Assembly (NCBI RefSeq): GCF_000591415.1
Contig: NZ_JEMF01000025.1
Location: forward strand, 62,001 to 126,000
Length of the DNA stretch: 64,000 nt
Reading direction: 5' to 3'
From: Cobetia crustatorum
GTDB lineage: Bacteria; Pseudomonadota; Gammaproteobacteria; Pseudomonadales; Halomonadaceae
The translations under genes and the position numbers were made by a program. Shown one piece after another: positions 43,588 to 53,763 of this stretch (the first letter of the stretch is position 1; every line of letters starts with the position of its first letter). The notes under the pieces are model-generated. The model worked only from the letters and a program-made list of their open reading frames with translations. It was not told the origin of the DNA and did not search any database.

Positions 43588-43937
43588 AGCGTATCGATCT
43601 CACGAATCACTTCGGTGACTGCAACGCGACGCTCAGGGCGCGCATCCTTCAACCAGGCTTCAATAGCCGGAGCTATCTCACACTTGGCCGGGAAGGTGCC
43701 GCGCGCATCGATCAGCGCAGACAGTCGAGAGATGAACACGAAACGTAACCATTGCCCCATGTCCATACGATCGACACTAAACGGCTCCACACTCATGAAA
43801 GCTTCCGGTGGCGGTGTTTCCATGCGCCACAGATCCGCCGCCTTCATGGTCGCTTCTAGACGTACCAGCAGATCCCGTAGTTCGTCATAGGGATTGCCGG
43901 CCATCTCACCATCTCTCGGTTGCTCTGTCGGGTTCAT
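43572..43937 (-). CDS. YqcC family protein (DUF446)
   Basis: A 121-residue protein. LEATMKAADLWRMETPPPEA, then FSVDRMDMGQWLRFVFISRL and the later CEIAPAIEAWL, match YqcC, a small helical protein of unknown function common in gammaproteobacteria (about 110 residues). The C-terminus falls inside the heptamer repeat at 43539-43587. It is divergent from the Kef-type antiporter. Confidence 0.88.
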   Translation of the reverse strand: MNPTEQPRDGEMAGNPYDELRDLLVRLEATMKAADLWRMETPPPEAFMSVEPFSVDRMDMGQWLRFVFISRLSALIDARGTFPAKCEIAPAIEAWLKDARPERRVAVTEVIREIDTLITEH

Positions 43938-44013
43938 GCGATCTCCGTCAATTCATGCGTGGTGCGTTCACGTTATTATCTCGTTGATGCTTGTGGAAGG
44001 CCAGGAGGGCCGG

Positions 44014-46001
44014 ATGGCAGATACCGTATTCAATGATGTGATGATACTGCTCGGCGCCTCAGTCGTGGCGGCGGCGCTATTCCGACGACTGAATCTGCCT
44101 CCAGTACTGGCCTATCTAGCCGTCGGCTTTCTCGTCGGGCCACATTTGGCAGGTTGATAGGTCGTCCGGAAGAACTCGCCTTTCTATCGGAGTTTGGACT
44201 GGTGTTTCTGTTGTTCTCACTCGGGCTCGAGTTCTCGGTACCGCGCATGCGCGCGCTCAAGACAACGGTCTTCGGACTCGGTGCCTGTCAGGTCATCGTG
44301 TGTAGCGGGCTATTCTGGGCACTGGGCTACGCGCTCGGGCTTTCACCAGTGGCAGCTCTTGTCACCGCGGGAGCGCTGGGCCTCTCCTCCACTGCCATCG
44401 TGACGCGTGAACTGGCACGCTGGAATGAGCTGGATAGCCCGCACGGCCATGCCGCCGTCGGCGTGCTGCTATTCCAGGATCTCGCCGCGCTACTATTCCT
44501 TATCCTGATTCCGGCCATGGCGGGAGATGGAAGCCATCTGCTCAGCGAGCTCGGCATCATGCTTGCCAAGGGTATCGGGTTGGTCATCGTGATGTTGGCG
44601 ATTGGCAAATGGATACTGCCGCTGGTCTTCCAGGAAATATCACGCTCACGCTCTGAAGAACTGTTCGTGCTTACCGCCCTGTTGGTGGCGCTATTCTCCG
44701 CCTGGCTGACCCATAGCCTGCATCTATCAATGGCGCTGGGGGCCTTCCTGGCGGGCATGATGCTCGGTGAAAGCCATTTCCGGCATCAAATCGAAGCCGA
44801 TATTCGGCCCTTCCGCGACATCTTGCTGGGCCTGTTCTTCGTCTCGGTTGGCATGCTGCTGGACCCACAAGTGCTGCTGGCCCAGTGGGACTGGGTGGTC
44901 ATCGGCGTAGCATGTCTGCTGGCAGCCAAGGCGCTGTTGATCACGGGCCTGGCAAAACTTTCCGGTCGGCCACTGGATTCCTCCCTGCGCACTGGACTTG
45001 TACTGGCACAGGGCGGCGAATTTGGCTTCGCGTTATTGGCACTGGCCAGCCAGCAACAATTGATGGAGACCGATACCATCGGGCTGGTGGTGGCCATCAT
45101 CATTGGTTCTCTGGTGGTCACTCCCTCACTGATTCGCCACAACCATTACCTGACTCAACGACTGTGTCGCTCGCGCACTCCCACACAGGAAAACCCGCAT
45201 ACCACGGCAGAGCTAAGTGCGGCCACGGCGCCCATGAGCGGCCATGTCATCGTGTGTGGCTTCGGGCGGGTCGGTCAGACGGTTGGCCGCTTTCTGACAC
45301 AGGAGAAAATAGAGTGGATCGCCATCGATACCGACCCCATCCGTGTGCATGAGGCCGCCAGCGCAGGCGAGCCGGTCGTGTTCGGTGATGCCCAGCGCCA
45401 GGATATTCTGCGCGCACTCGGTATCGAGCGCGCGCGTCAGGTCGTGATTACAGTCAACCAACTCTCGCATGCCCTGGCCATTCTGCACGCCATTCAGCCG
45501 CTGGAACTGGAAAAGCTGAAGGTACTGGTGCGTACACAGGATGATGCGGACCTTGAGACCTACAAGGCGGCTGGCGCGACCGAAGTCATTCCCGAGGTAC
45601 TGGAAGGCTCACTGATGCTGGTATCACATGTGTTGGTCAATCTCGAGGTCCCCTTCCGTCGCGTCGCGCGCTCGATCCAGAGTGCTCGTGAAGCGCGCTA
45701 CAGCATGCTGCATGGCTACTTTCACGGTCAGCAGTCCCAGTTGATCGACAAGCGCGGCAACCCTCTGTTAAGGCGTCACCCGTTGACCCTGACCGCCAAT
45801 GCCTGGGCTTGTGAGCGCCGGCTCGATGAAATCATTCTGCCGGAGCATTGCGGCATTCTTATCGCGCGCGTAGTACGTGCCAACGGTGAATGTATTGAGG
45901 ATCCCACCGGTGCACTACTGCTGGCGTGTGGCGACACGCTGGTATTATCCGGTTTGGCTGATCATATTGAAGAGGCGGAAGCGCGGCTGCTGTCTGGTTG
46001 A
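44014..46001 (+). pseudogene. Kef-type potassium/proton antiporter (CPA2) with a frameshift
   Basis: The gene starts at the ATG at 44014 (AGGAGG upstream) with MADTVFNDVMILLGASVVAA and PPVLAYLAVGFLVGPHLAG, then meets TGA at 44155. The family sequence resumes in the -1 frame from about 44154 (RPEELAFLSEFGLVFLLFSL) and runs 615 codons to 46001. It covers the remaining antiporter helices, a TrkA-N/RCK domain (GHVIVCGFGRVGQTVGRF) and a TrkA-C domain. One extra base at the junction would restore a single protein of about 660 residues resembling YbaL/KefB. There is no classic slippery heptamer. It could be a real mutation, a sequencing error, or reinitiation at the TTG at 44154. Confidence 0.8.
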
Positions 46002-46068
46002 CGCCACCCATGAGAGGAGGCCACTCGCAGCAAGCCATGGCATTGCTTATCACGCAGGGGGATTTCTC

Positions 46069-46377
46069 ATGCACGGACAGCACGCAACTCATCAAGAGCC
46101 CTCGTGGCACACGACCACAGCAGGCGTTCACAATTACATGGAGCAACTCGTGCTTGATCGACTGCGACTGCACCCCGAGGCCATCGGCATGGATGGCGAC
46201 AGCCGCGAGGACGTGGCCTGCATCGCGCTCAATCAGCTGGCACCGCGCTATATCCGCCACGATGTCGATATGGCCTTCTACATGGCACCTGCCGAACAGG
46301 AGCTGCTGGAAGAACGCGTCACACTAGCGCTGGAGGATGCCTTTGCCAAGGTGCGCTCCATGCCTCGCCGCAGCTAG
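46069..46377 (+). CDS. ComFB-like protein
   Basis: A 102-residue protein. The start at 46069 has AGGGGG seven bases upstream; the longer open frame overlaps the antiporter gene. VHNYMEQLVLDRLRLHPEAI and EDVACIALNQLAPRYIRHDV match the ComFB family (late competence development protein), including the D-x-A-x-x-ALN-L-P-Y core. The cysteine cluster just before that core in Bacillus ComFB is missing here. Cyanobacterial members bind c-di-GMP; whether this one does is unknown. It is followed by a terminator. Confidence 0.8.
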   Translation: MHGQHATHQEPSWHTTTAGVHNYMEQLVLDRLRLHPEAIGMDGDSREDVACIALNQLAPRYIRHDVDMAFYMAPAEQELLEERVTLALEDAFAKVRSMPRRS

Positions 46378-46427
46378 CCGTCGACAATGCATGGCACTTC
46401 GACACCGCGCAATGATATATGCCTGTG

Positions 46428-46469
46428 AAAAAGCAGCCGCCCCGGTGAAAGCCAGGGCGGCTGCTTTTT
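46428..46469. terminator. Bidirectional terminator
   Basis: AAAAAGCAGCCGCCC pairs perfectly with GGGCGGCTGCTTTTT between the ComFB-like gene and the convergent ABC transporter operon. Confidence 0.9.
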
Positions 46470-46502
46470 CAGTACATCTCTACACTCACTTCAAATGAGC
46501 CG

Positions 46503-47267
46503 TTATATGCCCGCAGCGCACTGCGGCGGCACTTCATTGAGCACCTTGCGCAGGAAGGCACGCGTGCGGTCATCCTTCGGCGCACTGAACAGCTGACTGG
46601 GTGGCCCCTGTTCAACGATGCGCCCGCCTTCCATGAAGATGACTCGGTCTGCCACATCACGCGCAAACTGCATCTCATGCGTGACCACGATCATGGTCTG
46701 ACGCTCGACAGCGAGCTGCTTCATCAGCTCCAGCACTTCGTCGACCCATTCCGGGTCCAGCGCTGACGTCGGCTCATCAAACAGAATCACCTCAGCCTGA
46801 GCTGCCATCGCACGACCAATGCCGATACGTTGCTGCTGTCCGCCAGATAGCGCCGCCGGATAGGCATCCGCCTTCTCGCTCATGCCGATACGCTCGAGAA
46901 TCTCACGTGCGCGTTGATGCGCCTTGGCCTTCGGCCAGCCATTGACGACAATCAGCCCTTCAGCAATGTTCTCAAGCGCGGTCTTGTTGGCAAACAGTGC
47001 ATAGTTCTGGAACACGAATGCACTGTTGCGGCGCAATGCGAGAATTTCGGCGCGCGATGCACGTGTGGCATCAACCCTCACGTCGCCAATCTGGACCTCA
47101 CCACCATCAGGCTGCTCAAGAAAATTGATGCAGCGTAGCAGCGTGGATTTCCCGGTACCGGACGGGCCGATGACGACGATGATCTCGCCCTGCTCCACTT
47201 CAAGAGTGATGCCGTCGAGTACCGCGTTACCGTCAAATTTCTTGACCAGTTTTCTGACTGCAATCAT
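46503..47267 (-). CDS. Polar amino acid ABC transporter ATPase, cystine type
   Basis: A 254-residue ATPase with Walker [22 protein letters not shown]-loop FVFQNYALF, signature [16 protein letters not shown], Walker [15 protein letters not shown] and switch histidine [15 protein letters not shown]. It is close to YecC/TcyN of the cystine uptake system. Its ATG overlaps the permease stop (ATGA), so it is co-translated with it. It energises uptake from the binding protein at 48179. Confidence 0.93.
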   Translation of the reverse strand: MIAVRKLVKKFDGNAVLDGITLEVEQGEIIVVIGPSGTGKSTLLRCINFLEQPDGGEVQIGDVRVDATRASRAEILALRRNSAFVFQNYALFANKTALENIAEGLIVVNGWPKAKAHQRAREILERIGMSEKADAYPAALSGGQQQRIGIGRAMAAQAEVILFDEPTSALDPEWVDEVLELMKQLAVERQTMIVVTHEMQFARDVADRVIFMEGGRIVEQGPPSQLFSAPKDDRTRAFLRKVLNEVPPQCAAGI

Positions 47268-47938
47268 CGCTGATAGGCCCTGTTGAGACGTTTCTCCATC
47301 CAGCGCTGCACGAATGACAGCCCTTCCACCATCACCCAGTAGACGATAGCGACCATGATGAAGGATTCAAAATACAGAAAGCTGCTGGCGGCTTCCTTTT
47401 GAGTCGCCCCCATCAGTTCCGTCACACCTAGCGTAAACGCAAGCGAGGTGGATTTGATCATATCCACGAAGTAGTTCATCAGCGTCGGCGCTGCGACGCG
47501 TGCAGCCTGTGGCAGCACGATACGGCGCATCAATTGCAGGTTGGTCATGCCAATCGATAATGCTGCTTCGGTCTGACTACGATCCACCCCGACAATAGCG
47601 GCGCGAATCGACTCGGCCATGTACGCGGAGAAATGCAGCGTCAAACCAAGAATCGTCGCGGTGACACCATCAATCTGAGTCAGAAATGACATGACCTGCG
47701 GCAGGCCGTAATAAAACAGAAACAGCTGCACCAGCAACGGCGTACCGCGGAAGAAGGAAATGAACACGATGGTCAGCGCATTGAGCACCGGCACCTTGAG
47801 CACCCGTACCACTGCCAGCAAGGATGCAAGAATCAGCGCGGCAATCATGCCGATGCTCGCCATCTTGAGCGTCAGGGGCAGATATTTGAGCATGACCGGC
47901 AACAGACCGAGCATGTAGTCAATATTGAGAGTATCCAT
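47264..47938 (-). CDS. Polar amino acid ABC transporter permease, cystine type
   Basis: A 224-residue inner-membrane permease with about five helices. [20 protein letters not shown] is the HisM/GlnP signature and [20 protein letters not shown] the EAA loop contacting the ATPase. Its length is like YecS/TcyL (222). It probably works as a homodimer with the ATPase at 46503. Confidence 0.93.
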   Translation of the reverse strand: MDTLNIDYMLGLLPVMLKYLPLTLKMASIGMIAALILASLLAVVRVLKVPVLNALTIVFISFFRGTPLLVQLFLFYYGLPQVMSFLTQIDGVTATILGLTLHFSAYMAESIRAAIVGVDRSQTEAALSIGMTNLQLMRRIVLPQAARVAAPTLMNYFVDMIKSTSLAFTLGVTELMGATQKEAASSFLYFESFIMVAIVYWVMVEGLSFVQRWMEKRLNRAYQR

Positions 47939-48120
47939 TCGTTATCCGGACGGGCTGGGGATATGAAGGCGAGACACCAAGGCCTCAGCGTGACAAAGGA
48001 GGCAAGCATGAAGGGCCGCAGCCCATGATGGCAATGCCTGACGCTGCCAATGCCCTTGCGACGTCTCATTGGCATATCACGCATACCTGAGAGAGGTCGT
48101 TCATGCTCCATGACGACAAC

Positions 48121-48147
48121 GGGGTGACGGCGCGTTGCCGTCACCCC
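48121..48147. other. Intercistronic hairpin in the cystine-type operon
   Basis: GGGGTGACGGC pairs perfectly with GCCGTCACCCC around a 5-base loop, between the binding-protein gene and the permease gene, without a T tract. Such hairpins often protect the binding-protein mRNA and give it higher expression. Confidence 0.65.
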
Positions 48148-48178
48148 GCTTGCCTTGCATCACTGCTTCAGACTGCTC

Positions 48179-48973
48179 TTACGGTGTGGTGATGTCACTA
48201 CCGAACCACTTCTCGGAAATCTCGCTCAGACGACCATTGTCTTTCAGTTCGGTCAGGGCAGCATCGACCTTGTCACGCTGTGCCTTGGCTGCATCGTCAT
48301 TACGAAACGGCAGTGCATTCTCGATCTTGGAGAACGGCTGACCCGCAAGTTCGAGCGGCAACGGGGTCTTCTGAATGACCTGGCTGGCGCTCACGCGGTC
48401 CATCACGAAGGCATCCACACGACCCAAGGCAGTGTCCTGCTCAAGATTGGACTCATAGGTCTTGATAGTGATCTCGTCAGCATACGGCAGCGCATTGAGC
48501 AGCGACTCGTAGTTGGAGCCCAGATTGACCGCGACGCTATGGCCCTTGAGTGATTCAACGCCGGTAATCTCATCGTTTCCGCGACGCTTGACCACCTGAG
48601 CACCGTCATAGACGTACGGCTGCGTGAAGGCGAACTTGGCCTTGCGCGCATCGGTGATGGTGATCTGATTGGCCACGGTATCGATACGGCCGGCTTCCAG
48701 CGCACCGATCAGGCCCGAGAAACTCATGGTGACGAATTCAACATCATCACCCGTAATCTCACCGACGGCGTTGAGCACGTCGACCTCAAAACCTTGTAAT
48801 TTATCCTGCTTGACGAAGGTAAACGGGAAATAGCCGCCCGACATACCAACCTTCAAGGTATCCGCCTGCGCACTCAGGCTACCCATGGCAGCGGCACTCA
48901 AGGTGGCGGCCAATACGGCGCCCTTGAAAACAGAGGGAGAAAAGACGGCTGCAAACGAACGTGAATGACTCAT
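48179..48973 (-). CDS. Polar amino acid ABC transporter binding protein, cystine type
   Basis: A 264-residue periplasmic protein. The signal peptide is long (about 37 residues, cleavage near AQA-D). The mature part has LKVGMSGGYFPFTFVKQDKL, GFEVDVLNAVGE, VANQITITDARKAKFAFTQP and VNLGSNYESLL, as in FliY/TcyJ-type cystine-binding proteins. It is first in the operon: binding protein, hairpin, permease, ATPase. The ligand as L-cystine is inferred from similarity of all three components. Confidence 0.92.
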   Translation of the reverse strand: MSHSRSFAAVFSPSVFKGAVLAATLSAAAMGSLSAQADTLKVGMSGGYFPFTFVKQDKLQGFEVDVLNAVGEITGDDVEFVTMSFSGLIGALEAGRIDTVANQITITDARKAKFAFTQPYVYDGAQVVKRRGNDEITGVESLKGHSVAVNLGSNYESLLNALPYADEITIKTYESNLEQDTALGRVDAFVMDRVSASQVIQKTPLPLELAGQPFSKIENALPFRNDDAAKAQRDKVDAALTELKDNGRLSEISEKWFGSDITTP

Positions 48974-49766
48974 CGGGATTCCTCGATAATCGCAAGGTTA
49001 GGCAGGAAGGTGTCGCTTTCGGCAGACTCGGGCAGCGGCGGCATGCATCACTGCGCAACTCGTCAGCGACGGCCGAAAGAGGCATAAGCACAAGCGTTTA
49101 TATGTGATTTAGTTTTATAGAGTAACGGGCCAGTCGTATATTCCCAATCATTTCATACCGTATCGAAAGAACAAAAAGGAATAACACCACCGCCTTTGGC
49201 AATGAACGAGATTCTAGCACGCCTGTTCATACAGACCAGCCGCATACTGCTGCGTGCTGCGCAACATAAAGATGTCACCGTAACGACAGCCACATGACAG
49301 TTATTCACGTCTGCCGTGGACGACACTGTGGATAACCTGCAGTGGTTACGCTGAAAGCCACGCCGTTACTGGCATTGCGAAAATTGATCAAAAATCCATC
49401 ATCCGTACAACTATTCACAGCAGATGAGGAGGCATGAAGCAATGACTCACCCAAGGCAGCCTGAATACGGGGCATTGGACACGCGACGAGAGACAGATCT
49501 CCGTGGCGTAACGGGGCTTGGCTACCCGATCGACAGGCCATACGACAGCTACCGAAAAGTCACTGATCCAAGAGATATATGGCGCTTTAATGAGAGATAT
49601 GCGCCCTTGTCGGCTGAGCGGGTGGCATGCAGAGGAGTGAGTCGCTAAAGTCGCTGCCACTCGTGGTGCATTCCTTGGCTGGACAGCGCCCTTCTCTTCG
49701 ATAATTTCTTTTCAGTAACCTCGATTCGTCTTGCACCTGTCGAGCTCCACAGTAGCGGTGAGCTTC
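48974..49766. other. Intergenic region with DnaA-box-like sites
   Basis: About 790 bp. It contains a perfect DnaA box on minus (TGTGGATAA at 49327-49335) and two near matches (TTATTCACG at 49301, CTATTCACA at 49411). A frame from 49442 (68 codons, GGAGG nine bases upstream) could be a small gene, but its sequence resembles nothing I know and is not listed as one. Confidence 0.45.
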
Positions 49767-50891
49767 ATGACCCCTCTCTCCTCCTTGAGCAGCTTTTTCA
49801 CCCGCACCGGCGCCGAACTGCACCTTTATCATCTAGGGCGCACCCTTATACCGCTAAGTCTTGAACAACTTGAGGCTTTCGAGACAACACAGCAGCCTTG
49901 GGAGCAACCCTTCAAAGGCCAAGCACGCTTGGCCTGTGTCTTCCGCCCCGCAGGCATCGAAGACCCGCTGGTATGGTTTCTAGCCATGCCACTGGATGAA
50001 GAAGGGCGTCTGTCACCGGCTCAACGTGATGCCTTCCTTGAGCGTCTGATCACGACACTGGGCCAGACAGCACTCAGTGTGGGGCGAAATAATATTCAAG
50101 TGGCCGAAGCCGCCAAGATCGACAATCTGATGCAGGACAATCCACTGACGTTTACGCCAGATGATACGCTGCGTGCCATGCTCCATGCGCGCGCCAGCCT
50201 GGATTGCGAGCGACCGACCAGCCAACATCATGCGTTGGCAGAGCAATATCTGGGGGCCAAGTTGCCACTGGATGACTGGCCTTCGCTCGGTCTGCAGGGC
50301 ATTGCCGATGTACTGACACGACGCGGTACGCTGGAACCACTGCTTGCTGAAGCCCTGCCCGCGCGTATCGCAGCACTGCCGGATACACCGCTGCGTGCAG
50401 TCGCATTGTGTCTGGAGCAGGCACCGCCAGCCCATACGCATCTTACAAATGCGCTGGAGACAGCACAGGAAGCGGCGTTGCTGGAGGTGCTTATTCAACG
50501 TGGCCAGAACGCACGAGAGCAAGGCGACCTGGAGACTCTGTGCGCTTGTCTGCGCGCGACTGGCGCCAGCCCATTGCCCGCAGCCGCCCAATGGATAGAC
50601 TCACTGCTGGCCGATGACGATGCCACCAGTGTCGACGTACTGGTGGCAATTGCCGCGCGTGGATATGCTCACCTTGAGGATGCCGAACGCCTGCCAGTCT
50701 TCCTCACGCGCCTGGCAAGTTGCCCACAGGCCAGCTTCGGCGCACTGGCACGCGACCTCGCATTGATCCCTCGCCTACGACTACCGGTACTGATGACACT
50801 GCGCAATGCCAACCCCAACAGTGCCCTCGGGAGGGCTCTGAGCGCCTTGACTCAACAAGCGTCTGTTGAGAACGTCACGAAACGGCATTGA
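49767..50891 (+). CDS. DUF3549 family protein
   Basis: A 374-residue protein starting MTPLSSLSSFFTRTGAELHL. YHLGRTLIPLSLEQLEAFE, WFLAMPLDEEGRLSPAQRDA and FLERLITTLG match DUF3549, conserved in pseudomonads and halomonads, of unknown function. The C-terminal two thirds is alanine- and leucine-rich with helical-repeat character (LRAVALCLEQAPP and similar). The start at 49767 is chosen for family fit with GGTGAG upstream; an ATG 12 codons earlier exists. No membrane segment. Confidence 0.83.
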   Translation: MTPLSSLSSFFTRTGAELHLYHLGRTLIPLSLEQLEAFETTQQPWEQPFKGQARLACVFRPAGIEDPLVWFLAMPLDEEGRLSPAQRDAFLERLITTLGQTALSVGRNNIQVAEAAKIDNLMQDNPLTFTPDDTLRAMLHARASLDCERPTSQHHALAEQYLGAKLPLDDWPSLGLQGIADVLTRRGTLEPLLAEALPARIAALPDTPLRAVALCLEQAPPAHTHLTNALETAQEAALLEVLIQRGQNAREQGDLETLCACLRATGASPLPAAAQWIDSLLADDDATSVDVLVAIAARGYAHLEDAERLPVFLTRLASCPQASFGALARDLALIPRLRLPVLMTLRNANPNSALGRALSALTQQASVENVTKRH

Positions 50892-51397
50892 TGCATGAGT
50901 ACCCTGGTACGCGGCTCACGTAGTATTACCGATGCCACGCTGGTAGCGCGTCAGAGAACAAGTGGAACAGTCCTTGAGATCATGCGCATAACCCACGACA
51001 CTTGGCATGAGGCCATCAGTGCAGGCTTATCAGTACAGTGCCATGCAAAGACTCATGTACAGAAGCCAAAACGACAATGGCTGGCGATAACCCAAAAGAC
51101 CACCTGCTATTTTGGCTATGAACCCTGGCACTGAATCTTCATCCACAAGCTCAGCGATGGTATGCCCTGTGTAGTGCCATCGCACTGGCTCGCAAGCACT
51201 CGAGTAAAGAGGTGTCAGCAAGGATTGCTGTCGGTTCGGTAAGTGACTATGCTGCGCGCCCGTCTGGCCAGAACACTCGAATGCACGGGCGCTCATCGTC
51301 TTCTTGGTTTTCTGACCGGTGCCTTTAGCCGCTCGGTACCCTTCATGCCGTGAGCCGATGCCTACACTCGGTCACGCCCTCTGATTCAGGATGAAAC
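50892..51397. other. Intergenic region upstream of the rimB-like gene
   Basis: About 505 bp with only weak open frames on either strand and no terminator-like hairpin that I can support. Confidence 0.4.
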
Positions 51398-51907
51398 ATG
51401 TCGCATCAAAAGCCTGCTTCACGCCATCACACCGACAAACCTCAGCCGCTTGATCTAAAAAGCCTGAATCACGATCTGCTGGGGTTTCGGCCGCGCGCCG
51501 TCGTCGGACGACGCGAACTGCTCGAGCTGCCTGAACTGCACTTGCACCTCAATGCCAAGATCGATACCGGCGCTCATTCCAGTGCGCTACATGCCGAGAG
51601 CATTGAAGTTTTTGAGCAGAATGATGAGCTATGCGTGCGCTTCATCACACGTACTGGAGGTAGTGATTCGCCTCCGCATACGATAGAGACGCAAGTGCAT
51701 GACCGCCGCCGGGTAAGATCATCCAATGGGCAAGCACAGTGGCGCTATGTGATTCGCTCACGCATGCGTCTGGCTGGCCTCGACTACGATATAGACATGA
51801 CACTGGTAGACCGCTCTCAAATGCGCCACCCAATTCTGCTAGGGCGTCGCGCCCTACGCCGATTACTGGTCGCACCGGGTGCTGCCTACTTGCATGGCGA
51901 GCCCTGA
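51398..51907 (+). CDS. RimB-like retropepsin-type protease (ATP-dependent zinc protease family)
   Basis: A 169-residue protein. LHLNAKIDTGAHSSALHAES carries the D-T-G-A catalytic signature of the COG4067 (RimB, ATP-dependent zinc protease-named) family. RSRMRLAGLDYDIDMTLVDR and HPILLGRRALRRLLV are the other conserved blocks. In pseudomonads the homolog rimB is encoded with rimK and processes the glutamate tail that RimK adds to ribosomal protein S6. It precedes rimK by 195 bp on the same strand, supporting that role. Confidence 0.88.
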   Translation: MSHQKPASRHHTDKPQPLDLKSLNHDLLGFRPRAVVGRRELLELPELHLHLNAKIDTGAHSSALHAESIEVFEQNDELCVRFITRTGGSDSPPHTIETQVHDRRRVRSSNGQAQWRYVIRSRMRLAGLDYDIDMTLVDRSQMRHPILLGRRALRRLLVAPGAAYLHGEP

Positions 51908-52102
51908 CGACCTGTCATCTACAGACACGGTTAATACGGCGCCACCTCTGAAGAGGTGATCGCCCAAAGATATAGACACGCCAATCCAGCAACTCTGGCT
52001 GGCGCGACACTCAGTAGCAAAGCCTCCTGACGGGCATCACGTCAGCCCATCTCTTGTATTCGCTCTTACCCCTGCCTGCCCATTTCGGCTCTGGAGGATT
52101 TC

Positions 52103-53011
52103 ATGCATATCGGTATCCTGTCGCGTAATTCACGCCTTTACTCCACCCGTCGCCTGATCGAGGCAGCAGAAGCCCGTGGTCATACCGCACGCGTGGTCGA
52201 CACTCTACGCTGCTACATGAACATTGCGTCACATCGCCCATCCATTCATTACAAGGGCGCTGAAATCGAGCATTTCGATGCCGTGATTCCGCGGATCGGT
52301 TCATCAGTCACTTTCTACGGCTGCGCAGTACTGCGTCAATTTGAGATGATGGGCACCTATGTCGTCAATGACTCGGTTGCCATCGCGCGCTCACGTGACA
52401 AGCTGCGTTCGCTACAGCTGCTGTCACGCAAGGGCCTTGGTCTGCCGGTCACCGGCTTCGCTCATTCTCCTGACGATATCCCTGACCTGATCACCATGGT
52501 CAAAGGCGCGCCACTGGTCATCAAGCTACTGGAAGGCACCCAAGGCATCGGCGTAGTACTCGCCGAGACCAATCAGGCCGCAGAGAGCGTAATTCAGGCA
52601 TTCATGGGCATGAAAGCCAACATCATGGTGCAGGAGTACATCAAGGAAGCGCGTGGCGCCGATATCCGTTGCCTGGTAGTGGGTGACAAGGTCATCGCTT
52701 CCATGAAGCGTCAGGCGGCCGAAGGCGAGTTTCGCTCCAACCTGCACCGTGGCGGTACCGCCAGTGAGATTCGCATTACACCGGAAGAGCGCTCTACGGC
52801 TATCCGTGCTGCCAAGGCGATGGGGTTGTCAGTCGCAGGCGTCGATTTGCTACGCGCCAACCACGGCCCGGTGATCATGGAGGTGAATTCCTCGCCTGGC
52901 CTGCAGGGCATCGAGACCTCTACCGGCAAGGATATCGCTGGCTTGATTATCGACCATATTACCAAGTGCGCTGCGCCTGCCAAGAAGATCCCCCCCAAGC
53001 CCAAGGGCTGA
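52103..53011 (+). CDS. rimK: Ribosomal protein S6 modification ATP-grasp ligase RimK
   Basis: A 302-residue ATP-grasp enzyme, matching RimK (300 in E. coli). [20 protein letters not shown] begins it. [55 protein letters not shown] (ATP binding) and [16 protein letters not shown] (metal-binding E and N) follow. It ligates glutamates to the C-terminus of S6, tuning translation. It follows the RimB-like protease gene. Confidence 0.95.
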   Translation: MHIGILSRNSRLYSTRRLIEAAEARGHTARVVDTLRCYMNIASHRPSIHYKGAEIEHFDAVIPRIGSSVTFYGCAVLRQFEMMGTYVVNDSVAIARSRDKLRSLQLLSRKGLGLPVTGFAHSPDDIPDLITMVKGAPLVIKLLEGTQGIGVVLAETNQAAESVIQAFMGMKANIMVQEYIKEARGADIRCLVVGDKVIASMKRQAAEGEFRSNLHRGGTASEIRITPEERSTAIRAAKAMGLSVAGVDLLRANHGPVIMEVNSSPGLQGIETSTGKDIAGLIIDHITKCAAPAKKIPPKPKG

Positions 53012-53049
53012 AGGCTGGCATAAAAATACGGCATGACCTCCTGCGGGAG

Positions 53050-53090
53050 ACAAGAATGGGTGCGTCCGACAACGGCGCACCCATTCTTGT
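53050..53090 (+). terminator. Hairpin downstream of rimK
   Basis: ACAAGAATGGGTGCG (53050-53064) pairs perfectly with CGCACCCATTCTTGT (53076-53090). There is no long T run after it. Confidence 0.7.
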
Positions 53091-53265
53091 TGGTATCACG
53101 ACAGCGTCTATTGTTGCTGATATGTGTCACATAAAAGCCACGCAATTGTCGTAAACTAGCCAAATTGATCACGGAAAAATAAATATCGGGTCTTTCTGCA
53201 CCCAAGGGGTAGAAAAACACTGTTTTCACCCGCACAATCTCTCCTGACGGAGGAGGTGACCGCAC

Positions 53266-53724
53266 ATGTTTCTCGATAATCGCCAAGTGGCGATGGATAG
53301 CGTCCAGGAAGCCCTGGCAGATAGTCTTGATTATTTCGAGGATAATGCCGAGCGGCTGCGTCCCGGGCTCTTGAAGGCCTTTGAACCCTTCTACGCCCGA
53401 CGCGTGGAGCTCAAGCAAGCACTCGAGACTGAGACGCGCAAGCATCTCAGCCTGATGCCGCGTGACGCTGACGTCGAGCGCGACGACTACATGTGGCTAT
53501 GGAGTCGCCTGAAAAGCATCGTCAGCAATGACAATCAGGTGCTGATCAATGAACTACTAGAGCAAGAGCGCGTGTTGATGCAGGCCTGTTCAACAGCCTT
53601 CACCCACCCGCTGCCTGACAGCATTGAGAAAGTGCTCGAAGGCTGCTTTAGCAATTGCCGTAGCCTGATCCGTGAACTCTACCGTCATCAGATGGGCCAG
53701 GCCGCGCGGCGACGTGCAGTCTAA
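53266..53724 (+). CDS. Hypothetical helical protein
   Basis: A 152-residue soluble protein I cannot assign. GGAGGAGGTGA gives an unusually strong ribosome binding site. The sequence is almost entirely helix-forming and acidic: SVQEALADSLDYFEDNAERL, EPFYARRVELKQALETETRK, LLEQERVLMQACSTAF and CRSLIRELYRHQMGQAAR. It looks like a four-helix bundle. Just upstream, TATGTG-T-CACATA (53121-53133) is a perfect palindrome that may be an operator. It is followed by two tandem hairpins. Confidence 0.65.
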   Translation: MFLDNRQVAMDSVQEALADSLDYFEDNAERLRPGLLKAFEPFYARRVELKQALETETRKHLSLMPRDADVERDDYMWLWSRLKSIVSNDNQVLINELLEQERVLMQACSTAFTHPLPDSIEKVLEGCFSNCRSLIRELYRHQMGQAARRRAV

Positions 53725-53763
53725 TTGTTCATAGGGCATGTATGCCCTGATATAAGTTGATCA

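Noticed and set aside
44130-44170. Programmed -1 frameshift in the Kef-type gene
   Set aside because: No X-XXY-YYZ slippery heptamer or downstream pseudoknot is seen, and the family does not use frameshifting.
49301-49419. Replication origin
   Set aside because: DnaA-box-like sites are present but the usual origin neighbours and an AT-rich unwinding stretch are missing.
49442-49648. Possible 68-codon gene on plus with GGAGG upstream
   Set aside because: The sequence resembles no family and an opposing frame is equally long; left as intergenic.
50895-51296. Short frames on both strands between the DUF3549 and rimB-like genes
   Set aside because: No ribosome binding site, motif or signal; typical chance frames.
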